Positions 41,809 through 52,826 of a DNA stretch of 64,000 bases are shown here, piece by piece. Position 1 is the stretch's first letter, and every line of letters starts with the position of its first letter. Under the pieces are notes generated by a model. It had not been told where the DNA came from. It worked only from the letters and a program-made list of their open reading frames with translations, and did not search any database. The position numbers and the translations under genes were made by a program. This DNA is from Lactarius indigo (taxonomy: Eukaryota; Basidiomycota; Agaricomycetes; Russulales; Russulaceae): the NCBI GenBank assembly GCA_025766275.1, contig JAFKAC010000118.1:102419-166418 (forward strand), given 5' to 3'.

Positions 41809-42158
41809 CAAGGGATACTCATCTTCCTCTTTTGCTGCAGCATGTGCCCATAAGTGCCCCTGTCCAGCTTGTGTTGGGTTGACACGTGGTCCCCATTCAC
41901 TTATCTTCGCCAAGTCGATTACGCCCCTACAGAGTCCAAGTCGGACTAGCGCCGGTGGAGCGTAACACTTTCGTCCTGGGACTCATTCCTGGCTCTCCCC
42001 ATCTCTACAGTCAACCCCTCTACGCCCATCTGATGCTGTTGGCTGCGGGACATGCCCACATCACCCACGAGGACCTTGTCATCCTCACCTCTGACAAAAT
42101 CACCAACTGAGCCCTTCACCGCATCGGGGATGAATCCCTGACAGCCAAAGTGACACGT

Positions 42159-42738
42159 TGTTACGCCCTAGCAGGGGCGTGGGTTCTAAGGGTTTTCTAG
42201 TCACACAAGTACCAAGCGAAGACTTCTGTTGTCTTATTGCTATGAAGTACAAGCGGTAAAAGTGTGGCACAGGGTGCAGCACTACTCTGTAATATAGGAC
42301 TCCTCGTCCGAAGTGTCTAACACTTCTCTACACTTGATCTTGCTAGTGCACAGAGTATAACAGGTGTGACGCGTTGATATAGTTCAACTGCAAAGACTTC
42401 AAAGTGTCCTGGTTAGGGACTGAGGTAGGGGATGCACAAGAAGAGGGGAATGAGACGAGGTCACACCAAAGTACGGAGGCAAGGTTGCTAGATTGCAAAC
42501 GAAGCCAAGTCTGGCTTCCTATGGTCTATAGTACAGGTTTATATAGGACAGGGTTCCAAACAACATGAACACAAGTCCACACAATATCAAAGAGACTAAA
42601 CGGAGCAAGCAGAAGTTCAGATCAAAGAAACAGCGCCACTAGTAACAGTAGCTCCTTTGGTAACAAGGTATAGTACAGAAGGGGAAAGGCAGGGTGGAGA
42701 CATACTGTGATAGAGGTCGGAAGCGTTGGATCATAACA
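42159..42738 (-). mobile_element. D-family solo LTR in B (580 bp)
   Basis: Ends TGTTACGCCC and GGATCATAACA, perfect duplication CACGT at 42154-42158 and 42739-42743, in the last part of the pol extension of B. It differs from the LTRs of D at scattered sites (for example GGTTTTCTAGTC for GGTTCTGAATC), so it is older than D. It keeps AGACTTGGCTT and TATATAAA. Confidence 0.97.
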
Positions 42739-42950
42739 CACGTTACCGCACGGCTGCCTACGAGGAAGAGTGGCTCACTGCCCATATTTGTCAGCTTCAG
42801 GCAATGCGGCTGGCGGCGAAGGATGATAAGAAGGACTGCATCTACCGACTGGAGAGGGCCAACATTTTTGAGAGGATTAGCGATGAGCAAGCCACGTGGC
42901 CAGCACAGGACTTCCGGTGAGTCTGGAGTCTCATGCTGAAAAGGGGGTGA

Positions 42951-43388
42951 TGTTATGATTCCTTACTGTACCGGTTGTGACTACGGCTGTAAGGTAGATT
43001 AGTCATGGACTCGGGGTTTACAATAGGAGGTAGGCGATACGGTTATGACTTGATCCTAGTACAGGTAGTAGTAGTATTAGGATTGTGGTACTTACACGAT
43101 ATGTTGTATGCTACATATGGTGACTCATAGCAGTGCTTGAAAGCCTGCTCAATGTGTATTTAAGGTAGCTACAGCAGACCAAGATACACCATCTTGGTCT
43201 TCTTCAATTGTCACTTTCTCTCTGTCTTTGTCAACACCTTTCAGTCAGTTCAAGAGGACATACTTGCCTAGTGCTTGCACGCATCTAGGATCGCCTTCAA
43301 GCCATACGTTCAACAGGAACGTGTTTAGCTAAGTCAAGTCGCCTTAATTATCAAGCTCAAGTCGAGCTAATGCTGTGACGGCATTACA
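42951..43388 (+). mobile_element. 3' LTR of element B (438 bp)
   Basis: Preceded by AAAGGGGGTGA (polypurine tract). Ends TGTTATGATT and GGCATTACA. Compared with the 5' LTR most differences are CpG transitions (GCCGTGACGGCG versus GCTGTGACGGCA). Confidence 0.95.
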
Positions 43389-43418
43389 ATAGTCATATCT
43401 GGTTATGAGTCATACTGG

Positions 43419-43981
43419 TGTTGATAAGTGACCCATGCGCACTTAGTGGCTCATATGGACCAGACTTGCAGCATGGACTGCTTTAGATTAGATTAATTGG
43501 ACTTGTAGATTACATAGATTTGATCTGTACAATCTAACACTTATCATTGCATCATGTATGACATCACTGTACAATGACATTGTGTAGACTACTCCAGACT
43601 CTTCATTGTACTTCATCCTTTGTTCTCCTTTTAGCATTATCCTTATTGTGATGTCACTATGATATCATACTTGTCTAGACTCCCTTTTGTTCTATATGCC
43701 TTGTTCTCCATATGCACACTCCCTTGTCCTGTTGTAGAACAATGTGTCCCTTGTACTCTGTGACCTGTAGTTACTTCCCTTGTACTAGTGTCACACCTCT
43801 GTACAGTATAAGTAGACTGCCTGTACACCCTGGTTCACATCAGTTCTCACTGCTCTGTGTGCCAGACTTCCCTGCTTCCACTGCAACTCACCCTGTACAC
43901 CTCTGCTTCCAGTCACCTTCCATATCTCACCACAGTCCTCTTGTCCACTATGAGTATGGTCTTTATGTGTACTGTTCATCA
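43419..43981 (+). mobile_element. Solo LTR, family E (563 bp), in the H LTR
   Basis: Ends TGTTGATAAG and TTCATCA, perfect duplication ACTGG at 43414-43418 and 43982-43986. The 22 bases after it finish the H LTR. Confidence 0.95.
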
Positions 43982-44003
43982 ACTGGAAGTCCATACTGCA
44001 ACA

Positions 44004-44062
44004 GTATCTTGGTCTTCATACACTATCCTAAATACAAGTGAAGACAGGCTTTGAAGTGCTTG
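44004..44062 (-). mobile_element. Fragment of an A-type LTR outside H
   Basis: TATCTTGGTCTTC...CTAAATACAAGTGAAGACAGGCTTTGAAGTGC matches the reverse of the promoter/start region of A-type LTRs. Element H thus landed in an older LTR, of which only this piece remains on this side. Confidence 0.6.
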
Positions 44063-44821
44063 GTAAAGGTTACGGACGAAGCCAAAAAGATAGGGGCGGT
44101 CACGTGCAGGTGACCGCAAGGGATTTGAGTTGAGAGTCAATACGAGTGACAATGTTTTTGTGTAGAGGTACGCAGGATAGACGAGTCAATAGAATGGATT
44201 TTTCTGTTACAACTTTTGGGCTCCTTTTGAGCCACCTTTTATAAGTACAAGTATACTAATATCAACCGTTTTTCAAAAAATATTTTGTGACATGAGTAAG
44301 AGGCTTGGGGAGTCGTATAGTAATTCGGGCAGACGCACAGACCATCGGGCTCGATACTGAAGCAAATACAAGTCGCACTTGCTTCCCATTCGTGGCTGCA
44401 AACCATCCTTTAGATGGGAATGGGTACGTAGCTTGAAACATAACATCTTCCTGAAACTCCACTTGCTAGTAAAACATGAATACTGTACTTCAGTGCCAGT
44501 GTTAATACAACATCCCACTGCCACTGGCAGTGGTATCTTCAAGTTGACTTCCCTGCTTGATAGTAAACCTAGAGTTACCCTAGAGTTACTAGAAAATGGT
44601 AGAATTTCAAACACTATTACTAGGGTTACTAGTAGACTTATGAGAAATAATAGAATTCAATAGGAGTTGAACACTGTTACTAGATCTGCCCTAGCACTAG
44701 GTTATTCTACTGGTGTGACTAGATCAACTAGGATGGCATCTAGAATTCCAACCATAAGACTGGCAGTGCTAGCAGGACTAGAATGTGACTAGCACTAGTC
44801 CTGCCAGTCACACTAGTCACA
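44063..44821. other. Unassigned stretch, CTAG-rich at its right end
   Basis: No gene or known repeat recognised. A TTTATAAG box lies at about 44248. From 44569 to 44836 the word CTAG occurs 18 times, with an imperfect inverted repeat GACTGGCAG (44758-44766) / CTGCCAGTC (44801-44809). The 3' LTR expected for element G is not found here, so the left end of G is lost or unrecognisable. Confidence 0.5.
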
Positions 44822-46904
44822 CTAGGTGTTTCTAGCTGATTTGATCATGCTGATGTAGGTGAGGGCAGTTAAGAGGATAGGGGTTCTAATCCAGGACCTG
44901 ATCACAATCCCTGTGGTCCACCTGATGAAGGCCGGTTCTTCTGGGTGCTGCACATTGATTGCAGTGGGGATAGGAGGGGAGCAGTCGATAGCAGCATCAA
45001 TAACTGCAATTGTGGTGGTAGCTAGGCATTCAATGGCTGAGTGCAAGGGGCTCTGGTCAGCTAGTCCAGCAAGAGTCTGGGAGTAGGTAGGTGCAGCGTA
45101 GTTCATAGTGGAGTGACAAGGATAGAGAGGTTGGAGGTCTGGTGTGCTGCTGGTCATTTCTGTGAGATGAACTGTTTTTATCCCATTGGTATAAGGGGTC
45201 ATGGGTCGGGTTCCTCTTATTCGTGGGCTAGGCGTAAGAGAGAAGTCGCCAAAGGTGGTGCTGATGCTGGCAGTTGATGTGTTGGCATTGTTGTTGCTTC
45301 GCATTTCCCACATTGGTGTGCTGGCCATCGATCTTCTTGTTAGGGCTTCGTTAGGGTGGTCAGAAGTGTGTCCCAAAGCTGAATGTCCCATGCATGTTAC
45401 CCCCATGTCTCTGACGTGGCCAGAGCACCTGGGCAACGGGATCTGGACATTGTGATCTGGCAAGCCATTGTGGATGGGTGTCGTTCCTATTTTGTTCATC
45501 TCACTTGGCTGTTCTCAGACTTCATAGGTATTGACTGGTGCGGAGATGCTTCTGGACTGAGTCTGATCAGAGATTGTTGTCTTGGGTCGTCCAAGGTTGT
45601 TTTCGAGTGACAATTCCGGCTGCCTTGGTATACAGGTCTTTGTAGTGTCCTTGCTTGGGCAGGCATCATCTAGGGAAGTCGGTGCAGCAGGTTCATCTAA
45701 ACTGTAGTCAAGACATGGTGAGGCAAGTTCTGGGCGTTCCGTTTGTCTTGTGCATTGATTTTGAAGCACTGGTGATTCAGTCAAGGGGTGTTTTTGATCT
45801 AGAAGGTCGTTTTGGGAAGGCAAGGGGTGGAAAACGAAGTGGGGTGAGGTGAAGTGGGGTGAGGTGATTACCCCCTCCCCAAAGTTGTTGCCTTCCACAG
45901 CAACACAGCAGATTGGTTCATCTATCAGGGCCAGTGGAAGCGTGCCAGGGATGGCGCAGACTGTTGTAGTTAGTTCAGGGTGTAGAGGATGCAATCGCGA
46001 GTGTTCTGGCAGGCTTTGTGGGCAGTCAATTGTATTCAGCATATGGTGTAAACAGGATGCGTTGAGTTTAGAGTCGTTCGGCACCTGATCACATTGATCC
46101 ACGTGGTTGATCCAGGCTGGTTCTTTATGGAGTGTTCCATGCTTCGTATCACTTGTCCTGTGCAGTTGCAATGTCATGCTGTCCATTGGTGCTCATTTTG
46201 CGGTCCTACTCGGTTGTTCTAGTGGTTCTAGGGTGTTCTGGGGTCAATTCTTGGACCAGGGCGTGCTGGTATCGTTCTCCTGCATTTGTCGGGTCGTTAG
46301 ATGATCGTTCTCGTCGATTTTCATTCCCTCAGTGTGTCGCAGGGAACGGGGAACACATCCATCGCCTAACGTCCTACTTTTGTAGGTTATAGATTCTGTG
46401 GTGGTTTGTTCCTGCTCAGCACCAATCTTTCCGCTGGTATGGTGTTGGGAATTGGGTATGTGGTTTGCTGGGGACTCGTTTGACCTCCTCATTGGCTGAG
46501 GAGGTACATGGCAACTTCCGTGTACCCGAAGTGCAGGGGTCGATGCCATTCGTTCTGGGGCATCCATTTCTTCCGTTTTGAGGTGTACATATCCCCGTGG
46601 TGCCTCCTGGTGGTCGTCCTGGGCCCATCCTGGGCTGTTTTCCATGTTTTCGGATGTCAACAGATCGACCAACGCAGTCATTATTGCCACTGGTTCGGTT
46701 TCTCCCATCATTGTTGTTTTCAGTGTTACTGCCCGTCCAGTTGCTTTCGTATCTTTTCAGCATTTTGTCACCTTCCGGGACACCTCCCTGGTTGTCCTAC
46801 ATCGTTCTTGTTGCCAGTTTTCTGATGAACAGCACAAATAGAGAGCATACTCACAGTGGCAAAGGTGACTGTGGTGAGATATGCAGAGAGTGCTTGAAGC
46901 AGCA

Positions 46905-47365
46905 TGTCACGCCACTGCCGGGGCGTGCGTTCGTTCTGTAACTGATCCTGCCTAAGGCAAAGGACTCAGAGTTGGACCCCCACTGAGTGGATGGGCTCCT
47001 AAGTTCTGATACAATTACCGCTGTCAACTGGACAGTGGCAAAGGTCCTCTTGTTCAAGCACAAGAGCTAGGCTATAGAGAAGAGGGCTGTGATAGAGAAG
47101 AGAGGATGGTACTGAGGGACAAGACAGTAGATTGACGAAGCCAAAGCTAAGGAAATACAGGGTGTACTACGGGGTTTATATAGCTAATGTCCAGGAGTGC
47201 CAGCGAGGCAGTACAATGCCAGCAAGGTCGATGCCAGCAAAGCGGATGCCAGCAAAGCAAGGAAGTGAGGCAAGTGCCAGCAAAGCAGATGCCTGCGAAG
47301 CAACGAATCGAAGGGGCAAATGGAAGGGAAGAAGAAGAGAGGAAAAATATGGGGTGTTCATGACA
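46905..47365 (-). mobile_element. 3' LTR of element F
   Basis: Minus strand begins TGTCATGAACACC after ATTGGGGGTAA, the likely polypurine tract (47366-47376, directly after the pol stop). Confidence 0.95.
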
Positions 47366-47376
47366 TTACCCCCAAT

Positions 47377-50300
47377 CTAAGGGGTGACTTCCATGTCACC
47401 AAGTCGAATGGCGTTCGGATGCATGTCGTGGAAAGCCTGGATGAGGTCAGGGGCGTGGACATTACCGTGGGGTTCCCAAGTATTATCTGTGTCAGGGTAC
47501 CCTTTCCACTTAACGAGGTACTGGAGTTGGTGGCGTCGTCTCCGCGAGTTACGAATTTCTTCGACTTCATATTCCTCTACCCCATCGATAAGATCAGGGG
47601 CTGGCCGCGAGAAGTTTGGGCCATGCTCCCTGGTTTCGTGGTAAGGGAGTAGAAGGGATGCGTGGAAGACATTATGGATCTTCCATGTCGTCGGAAGCGC
47701 CAGCTGATAGACAACGTGGGAGATGACTTTGGTAATAGGGAATGGGCCATAGCGTTTAGGCGCCAGTTTAGCGGTAGGGTGTGATGTGGTAAGGTTCTTT
47801 GCTTCTAACCAGACAAGGTCGCCTTCTTTGTAGGGGACGAAGGAGGCAGGGATTTTGGCCGTCACCTCCTGAGCTGCTTTGATACCTTGTTGTGCCAGGG
47901 CGCGTAAATCTGCAACTGCAGCGAGGCGCTCACTGACAGATGGAGAAACCTGGTTGGCTAGGTGGCTGCCCGGGGTACGAGGGGTATGCCCCATGAGGAG
48001 TTCGAATGGGGTGCGGCGCGTAGTGGCGTTTGGCCAGCTGTTGTGTGCAAACTGGGCTGAGGGGAGCCAGTCTACCCAATCTGTCTGTCGTCCGTTGCAG
48101 AAGAAGCGCAGGTATTGTTCCAACCACTGATTGGATCGCTCCGATTGCCCATCTGTCTGCGGGTGATATGCAGTTGAAATATTTTGTGTGATTCCCAGGG
48201 ACTTGCATAGCTGCCGGGAGAAGGTGGAGGCGAAGCGGGGGTCCCTATCAGTGATAACACGAGTTGGTAGTCCAAAGTGGGGGTAGACATGTTGGTGATA
48301 AAGCGCGGCCACTCCTGGTCCATCGATCGACTCTTTACAGGGGATAAACAATGTTCCCTTGGTACAATCGTGATCGGTGATTGTTAAAATGGAGTCGAAT
48401 CCATGGGAGAGGGGGAGTTTGGTAATGAAGTCCATTGTCACTGTTTCGAATGGTCGCGCCACAGGATTGGTGGTGATGGGGAAAGGTGGGGGTCGAGGTC
48501 GGTGGGAGACAACTTTATTTGCCTGACAGGCAGCGCATCCTTTGACATATGCTATAATGGTGTTTCGCATTCCTGGCCACCAATAGTCGCGTGTAATAAG
48601 GGCGTGTGTATTGGCAATTCCTGGGTGACCAGCACTAGGGAGTCGTGATAGAGGGAAATTACCCCCCTCCTGAGACCGGGGTCTTCCACGACCACGAGGC
48701 GGCCGTCATGCCGCCAGGAATCGTCAGAAAAGGAAAGACCGTAAGTGGCTTTCCAGCACAGAATCGTGGGGATGTGTGACAATTGAAGGGTGCGAACATC
48801 CCGCTCAAGGGAGGGGAGCTGAGTAGCGCGGGTGAACAGTTGTGCGGGGAGAACAGTGACGTCTTGGTTATCAGCGGAACCATTATCATGGTCAGGTCGT
48901 CGAGAGAGAGCATCAGCACGGTTAGTGGCACCTGGCTTGTGGACGAGTTTGAGATTGTATTCCCCAAGCAAGGGGATGTAGCGGGCAACGCGCCGGTTGA
49001 TCTTGTGGGGTTGTTTGTAGTACTGGAGGTTCGCGTGATCGGTATAGATAGTGACAGGATGTGGGGAGCTGAGGAGGAAGTGTCGCCACTCCTTAAGGGC
49101 AGTGATAACTGCAAGGAGTTCTCGGTCATGGATATCGTAGTTGCGCTCTGCCTCATTGAATGTTTTGGAGTGATAGGCGACTGGGCGGAGTTTATGGTTG
49201 GTGTCACGCTGATATAGGATGCCACCAGTGGCAAGGCAGAAGCATCAACTTCAACCTCAAAGGGGGCGCTCAGGTCGGGTTGCCAGAGAACTGGAGTGCT
49301 GGTGAGGATGGTAACGAGTTTATCAATGGCGGCCGTGCATTCAGGTGTCCAGATAAAAGGGCAGTCCTTTTTTAGGAGATTAGTAAGTGGGCGAGCAATG
49401 TTGGCGAAGCCTGGGATGAAGGGTCGCTGGTATCCAAGACGCCTAGGGTACTGCATACTTGTTTAACTGTTTTTAAGGGTGCGAGGCCAGTCTCTGAGTC
49501 CAGCAAGTTTTGTAGGGTCAGCTTCGATTTTGTCGCCTTCAAGGATGAGCCCCAGATACTCCACTCGTCGTGCTTCAAAGGTGCACTTTTCTGGTTTGAG
49601 GAAGAGGCTCTCACGTTCCAGGATGTCAAGTACTTCATGGACAATGGCGCGGTGGAGGGAGAGGTCATCTGGGGTAGCAATAAGAATGTCGTCCATGTAA
49701 TCGAAGACATATCGGCGGCTCTCTGCCTTTAGCTGGGTACGCAGGATGGTGTCCATCATGGCTTGGAAGGTCGAGGGTGAATTGGTTAGCCCAAAGAACA
49801 TAACGCGCAGTTCGAACAGTCCTTCCTCTGTTTTAAAGGCTGCTTTCCATTCATCGCCTTCCTTGATCCGCACGTTATTATATCCCCACCTGATGTCGAA
49901 TTTGGTGTAGAGGCGGCTGCCTCTGAGGCCCTCAGTGAGGGTCTTAATGAGGGGAAGGGGGTACGTGTTGCGAATGGTATCTGGTTCAGGCGTCGATAGT
50001 CCTGGACAGGTCGTAGTTTTCCATCTTTCTTCTTGATGAAGAAGAAAGGGACTGGCATAAGGGGAGTGCGATGGGCGGATGTACTGTTTTGCCAAGTGTT
50101 CATCTAAGAACTTTCGTAATGCCCCGTGTTCATCCCTAGTTAAGGGATACACTTTACAATCAAGAGTGGCAGGCGCGTCTGGGGCGAGTTCGATTGTGTG
50201 GTCCCAGTCACGTGATGGTGGGAAGCGTTGAGATTCTGCTTCGGAAAATACTTTGATATGGCGGCGATATTCGGCGGGGATCGAATCCTCGGTTAACTTT

Positions 50301-51086
50301 GCCTTGTCTTTATTCGCCTCTATAGCCCACTGTTGGGCGATGTTCGCTCCTCGGATCGCCTTCTCTCCTGGTATTCTGATGTGTAACTCGTCTCCAGCTT
50401 CCCAGGGTCGATGGCGTCTACCAGCGACCGCCATTCGTTAAAAGCGGCCGCCCTTACGACCAGGTAGGGGGATAGCGTCTGGTGTTGACTCTTTCCTGCT
50501 GCAGGGTTCGTTCTCTGCGCCTGATCGTCGATCGGGTTGTTTCTGGGCTTGCAGGGAGTCGTCTTGGACCACGAATGCGTCTCCCCTGTCGGGGGCTTCG
50601 ACTTGGATCGTGGTGGATCGACGCGTTATGGGTACGAGGAGGGTAGAGAGGTGGAGGGGTTCTGGGGTGAGTATTCCTTGTTTCCAGTCGATTGTTGGTT
50701 CGAATTGCTGAAGCCATGGGTACCCTAACAGGATGTCATCGTTCCCTAGGTCGGTAATGTAGAAACGCTGAGTCGCGTGTCGGATTTCCAAGCTGTACCT
50801 TCAATGCGATATATTTGTCGATTCATCCTGCTCGATTCTCGGTGCCATCGACGTTCTGAATCGTTCGAGGCGTGGTAAGTCGTCGTGTAGGGAGTTTTAG
50901 CCGTTGAGCGACTCGGGAATGGATGAAATTTTCGGTTGCGCCACTGTCAACAAGCGCGATTTCGGCCATTTCGCAAGTAGATTGGAAGGTGACTGATATT
51001 TGCAGGCTATTCTGTCGGCATACGTACATGCTGTCTACTTGGAAGGCTCGAACCCAGGCCGTGGGATCCGAGCTGGCTAAAAATCC
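47377..51086 (-). pseudogene. pol: pol of element F, frameshifted
   Basis: Retropepsin starts in the -1 frame (51029: ALVDSGATENFIHSRVA), linker and GYPWLQQFEPTIDW at 50791-50438, RT at 50434-49463 with FDYMDDILIATPDD and GLTNSPSTFQ, RNase H from 49456 broken after EVDASAL, RNase H end and integrase zinc finger from 48971 (KPGATNRADALSRRPDH), integrase core and chromodomain in one frame at 48570-47377 (DFITKLPL, TDRDPRFAS, TDGQSERSNQ; YEVEEIRNSRRRRHQLQYLV...). It ends 20-odd residues after the chromodomain (...DMEVTP). At least four single-base frame changes, none of the CGA-to-TGA type that broke D. Either real indels or base-calling errors. Confidence 0.9.
51046..51086 (-). promoter_or_regulatory. 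-1 frameshift site of element F
   Basis: Minus-strand G-GAT-TTT (51086-51080) followed by the gag stop TAG in a 6-nt spacer TAGCCA, then GCTCG-GAT-CCCA, loop CGGCC, TGGG-TT-CGAGC (51073 to 51046). Same heptamer as D, same spacer, a different two-part stem. Confidence 0.82.
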
Positions 51087-52792
51087 TCGTCCGTGAAGAG
51101 GGCATCAAGAATGGCCTCTTTCTCGTCGTTTTTCATGGCGCGGACTTGGGCGACAAAGCTGTCGCCGTTCTTTTTCTGTGGAGTTGGTGCAGCGGGGCTG
51201 GGGATGGTCGTTACTGGTGCCGGGGTTGGTTCGACCTCGGCGATACGTGCGGAAGTCGTATTTCCGCGACGGTTGTCGTTTTGACGAATCGTGGTGGTTC
51301 CTCCATTGGTTTGGCCAGACGATCGCTTCGGGCAGTCGCGGGATAGATGTCCTTTCCCGAAGCATCGGAAGCAACGGCCTTCTGATCGGCAGCGCTGCAT
51401 TTCTTCGTCAGTCAGTGCGATGCGAGCGCGATCGACGTCCATCGCATCGGGATCCGCGGATCGGGTTATGTCTGCGGACTGGTCTGATTGCTGGTACGTC
51501 GTCCCCACCCTTGGTTGCCACTCGAGTTGAATAACTGAGACCACTCTTGTCTAGTCTTTCCTCCGATCTTCTTGCCTCCGTCATTGAGGCCTACAACGAG
51601 CCGCGAAGCATCGCGTATTTTTGTTGTTCCTTCTGCGCCGATTCGACCCACTGCGTGAACGTTTCCGGCACAGTGTCAGCGTTTCAAGATGGCCGATAAG
51701 AGGCCACGCGGCAGCCCTCCCGAATAGAGGTCGACTGTGGCTGCGGCGTCAAGAGCATAACCTGCCTTCGCGGCGAGGTTTTGAAAACGTGGCGGTGTAC
51801 GTGTCAAGGTCGGCTCCCTTCATCTGGAGCGCTTTTAGGAGCTGGTAAGCATCCTGCTTTTCTGTGACGTTGGTGTATGCTGATTTAAAGCTGGTGACAA
51901 AGTCGTTCCACAACGACTCTTCTGTTTTAGGGATGGCTGCTGCTGCAGTAGTGCCGTTGACTTTCGTGCGTAGTCTCTAGTTGGGTATCAACCCAGTCGT
52001 CAACATTTGGTCCGCGAATGAAGGAGAGCGCGAGGAACACGCGTTGATAAGGTGATCGGATGATCGATGAATCTTCGTTCATACCGCGATACAGGTCGAA
52101 TTCCCTTAGGAACTTCTTCGACTTATCGCGGGAGCCATCAAATATGGCGGGGGTATTGCCGCTGAGCTTCCCTCCCGAAGAGGCGTTGGCTGCGGATCCT
52201 GAAGACATGGCGGGTGTTGATGGGATGATTACGGGTGGTGCTGTGACGGTAAGAAGAGGTGGGAATACGGGTGAGACGGGCGTTGAGGCAGCTGCAATCT
52301 GGTGCCAAAAGTCCGGAGCGTCGATGGGTACGCTTTCTAGTGCTTCGGCGAGCTCGTTTCCGATTGGTGCTGATGTTTCACAGCAGGTGTGTCGTTGTTG
52401 TCGATAAGGTGGTCCTCCTCAATCGGGAGTCTACGTGGACTGGTGCGGTTGGTTCGGGAAATGTTTCGGGTGGTCAAGGTGATACCGTTCGGGGTTCTCG
52501 TCGTCGTCTGGGTTCCACCAGCCAAGGCCAACGTCGTTGTTACGAGGGATAGCGAGGGATGTTTTAGTGAAGAACTCGGTTCCACGTTTTTCAAGGACGT
52601 GCCACCGATGGTTTATGAAGTCGAGGTTATAGATTCGGCCGTTAAGGAGGGCTCGATAGCCTCCCGTCTGTCAACGTGTGATGAGTTCCAATAGGCACAC
52701 CCAAGTACGTGTGTCGGTAAGTCGTCTTGCCAGCGGCGGAATACCTCAGTCCACTGGTCGTCGGGTAAGAGATCGAGTTTGATGCTAGCCAC
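51077..52792 (-). pseudogene. gag: gag of element F, frameshifted
   Basis: Begins at GTG 52792 in the context GCCACC-GTG-G, then VASIKLDLLPDDQWTEVFRR... A frame change is needed near 52650 to read GYRALLNGRIYNLDFINHRW... and GLGWWNPDDDENPER, which match the N-terminal domain of D (GLGWWNEEDEQ). The first ATG of the transcript is 52208 (MSSGSAANASSGGKLSGNT). The capsid region (AIFDGSRDKSKKFLREFDLY) breaks near 51950, and a zinc knuckle (CFRCFGKGHLSRDC) lies near 51365. Ends ...ALFTDEDF at TAG 51077. Confidence 0.85.
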
Positions 52793-52814
52793 GGTGGCTA
52801 GTTCTGAGGTCGGT

Positions 52815-52825
52815 AGCTTTGGCTT
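52815..52825 (-). promoter_or_regulatory. Self-priming PBS of element F
   Basis: Minus-strand AAGCCAAAGCT, 1 nt after the LTR. It is perfectly complementary to AGCTTTGGCTT in the LTR (plus 53060-53070). Confidence 0.9.
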
Positions 52826-52826
52826 A

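Larger units (their letters stand above)
33509..41967 (+). mobile_element. H-family solo LTR in B, split by element D
   Basis: Pieces 33509-33862 and 41814-41967 (41809-41813 is the second D duplication copy) form one ~510 bp LTR, ends TGTTACGGTA and GAGCGTAACA. It lies in the pol extension of B; CTTT occurs on both sides (4-bp duplication). It keeps the primer word ATCTTGGTCTT near 33776 and TATAAGTA near 33742, the same promoter/primer arrangement as A. It is much better preserved than the H LTR at 14469-44003, so it is a later arrival of that family. Confidence 0.9.
20969..42920 (+). pseudogene. pol: pol of element B in four pieces, decayed
   Basis: The pieces are 20969-21418 (retropepsin, DSGA changed to DLGATDNF), 29571-33508 (RT with YMDDIGIA, RNase H, integrase, chromodomain, extension), 41968-42158 and 42744-42920 (end of extension and its coiled coil). 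Element A entered in the protease-RT linker; the H-type solo LTR with D entered in the extension. Stops are mainly TGA: 30606 (A CGC), 31757 (A CGA), 32105, 32270 (A CGACGC), 32423. A frame change lies near 31085. RT and integrase motifs are still readable, but no product is possible. Confidence 0.9.
17893..43388 (+). mobile_element. Element B: decayed full-length Ty3/gypsy carrying nested insertions
   Basis: 438-bp LTRs at 17893-18330 and 42951-43388 are flanked by the perfect duplication ATAGT (17888-17892 and 43389-43393). Removing an E solo LTR, element A, the H-type solo LTR with D, and a D-type solo LTR leaves about 7.7 kb in the order LTR-gag-pro-RT-RNaseH-IN-chromodomain-extension-LTR, as in A. 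B is older than everything inside it. Its genes are broken, mostly by TGA at sites where A has CGA. Confidence 0.95.
14469..44003 (-). mobile_element. 5' LTR of element H, split by three insertions
   Basis: The LTR begins TGTTATGCTCC at 14469 and ends ACTGCAACA at 44003. Its pieces are 14469-14653, 17615-17892, 43394-43418 and 43982-44003. Together they match the solo LTR at 33509-41967 read backwards (same order of ATGAGTCAT, AAACCCTAGTAC and GGGGACTCTTGGTCTTCT words). Removing the foldback element, element B and the E solo LTR restores a continuous LTR of about 500 bp. This is the outermost layer of the nest from 14.5 to 44 kb. Confidence 0.85.
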
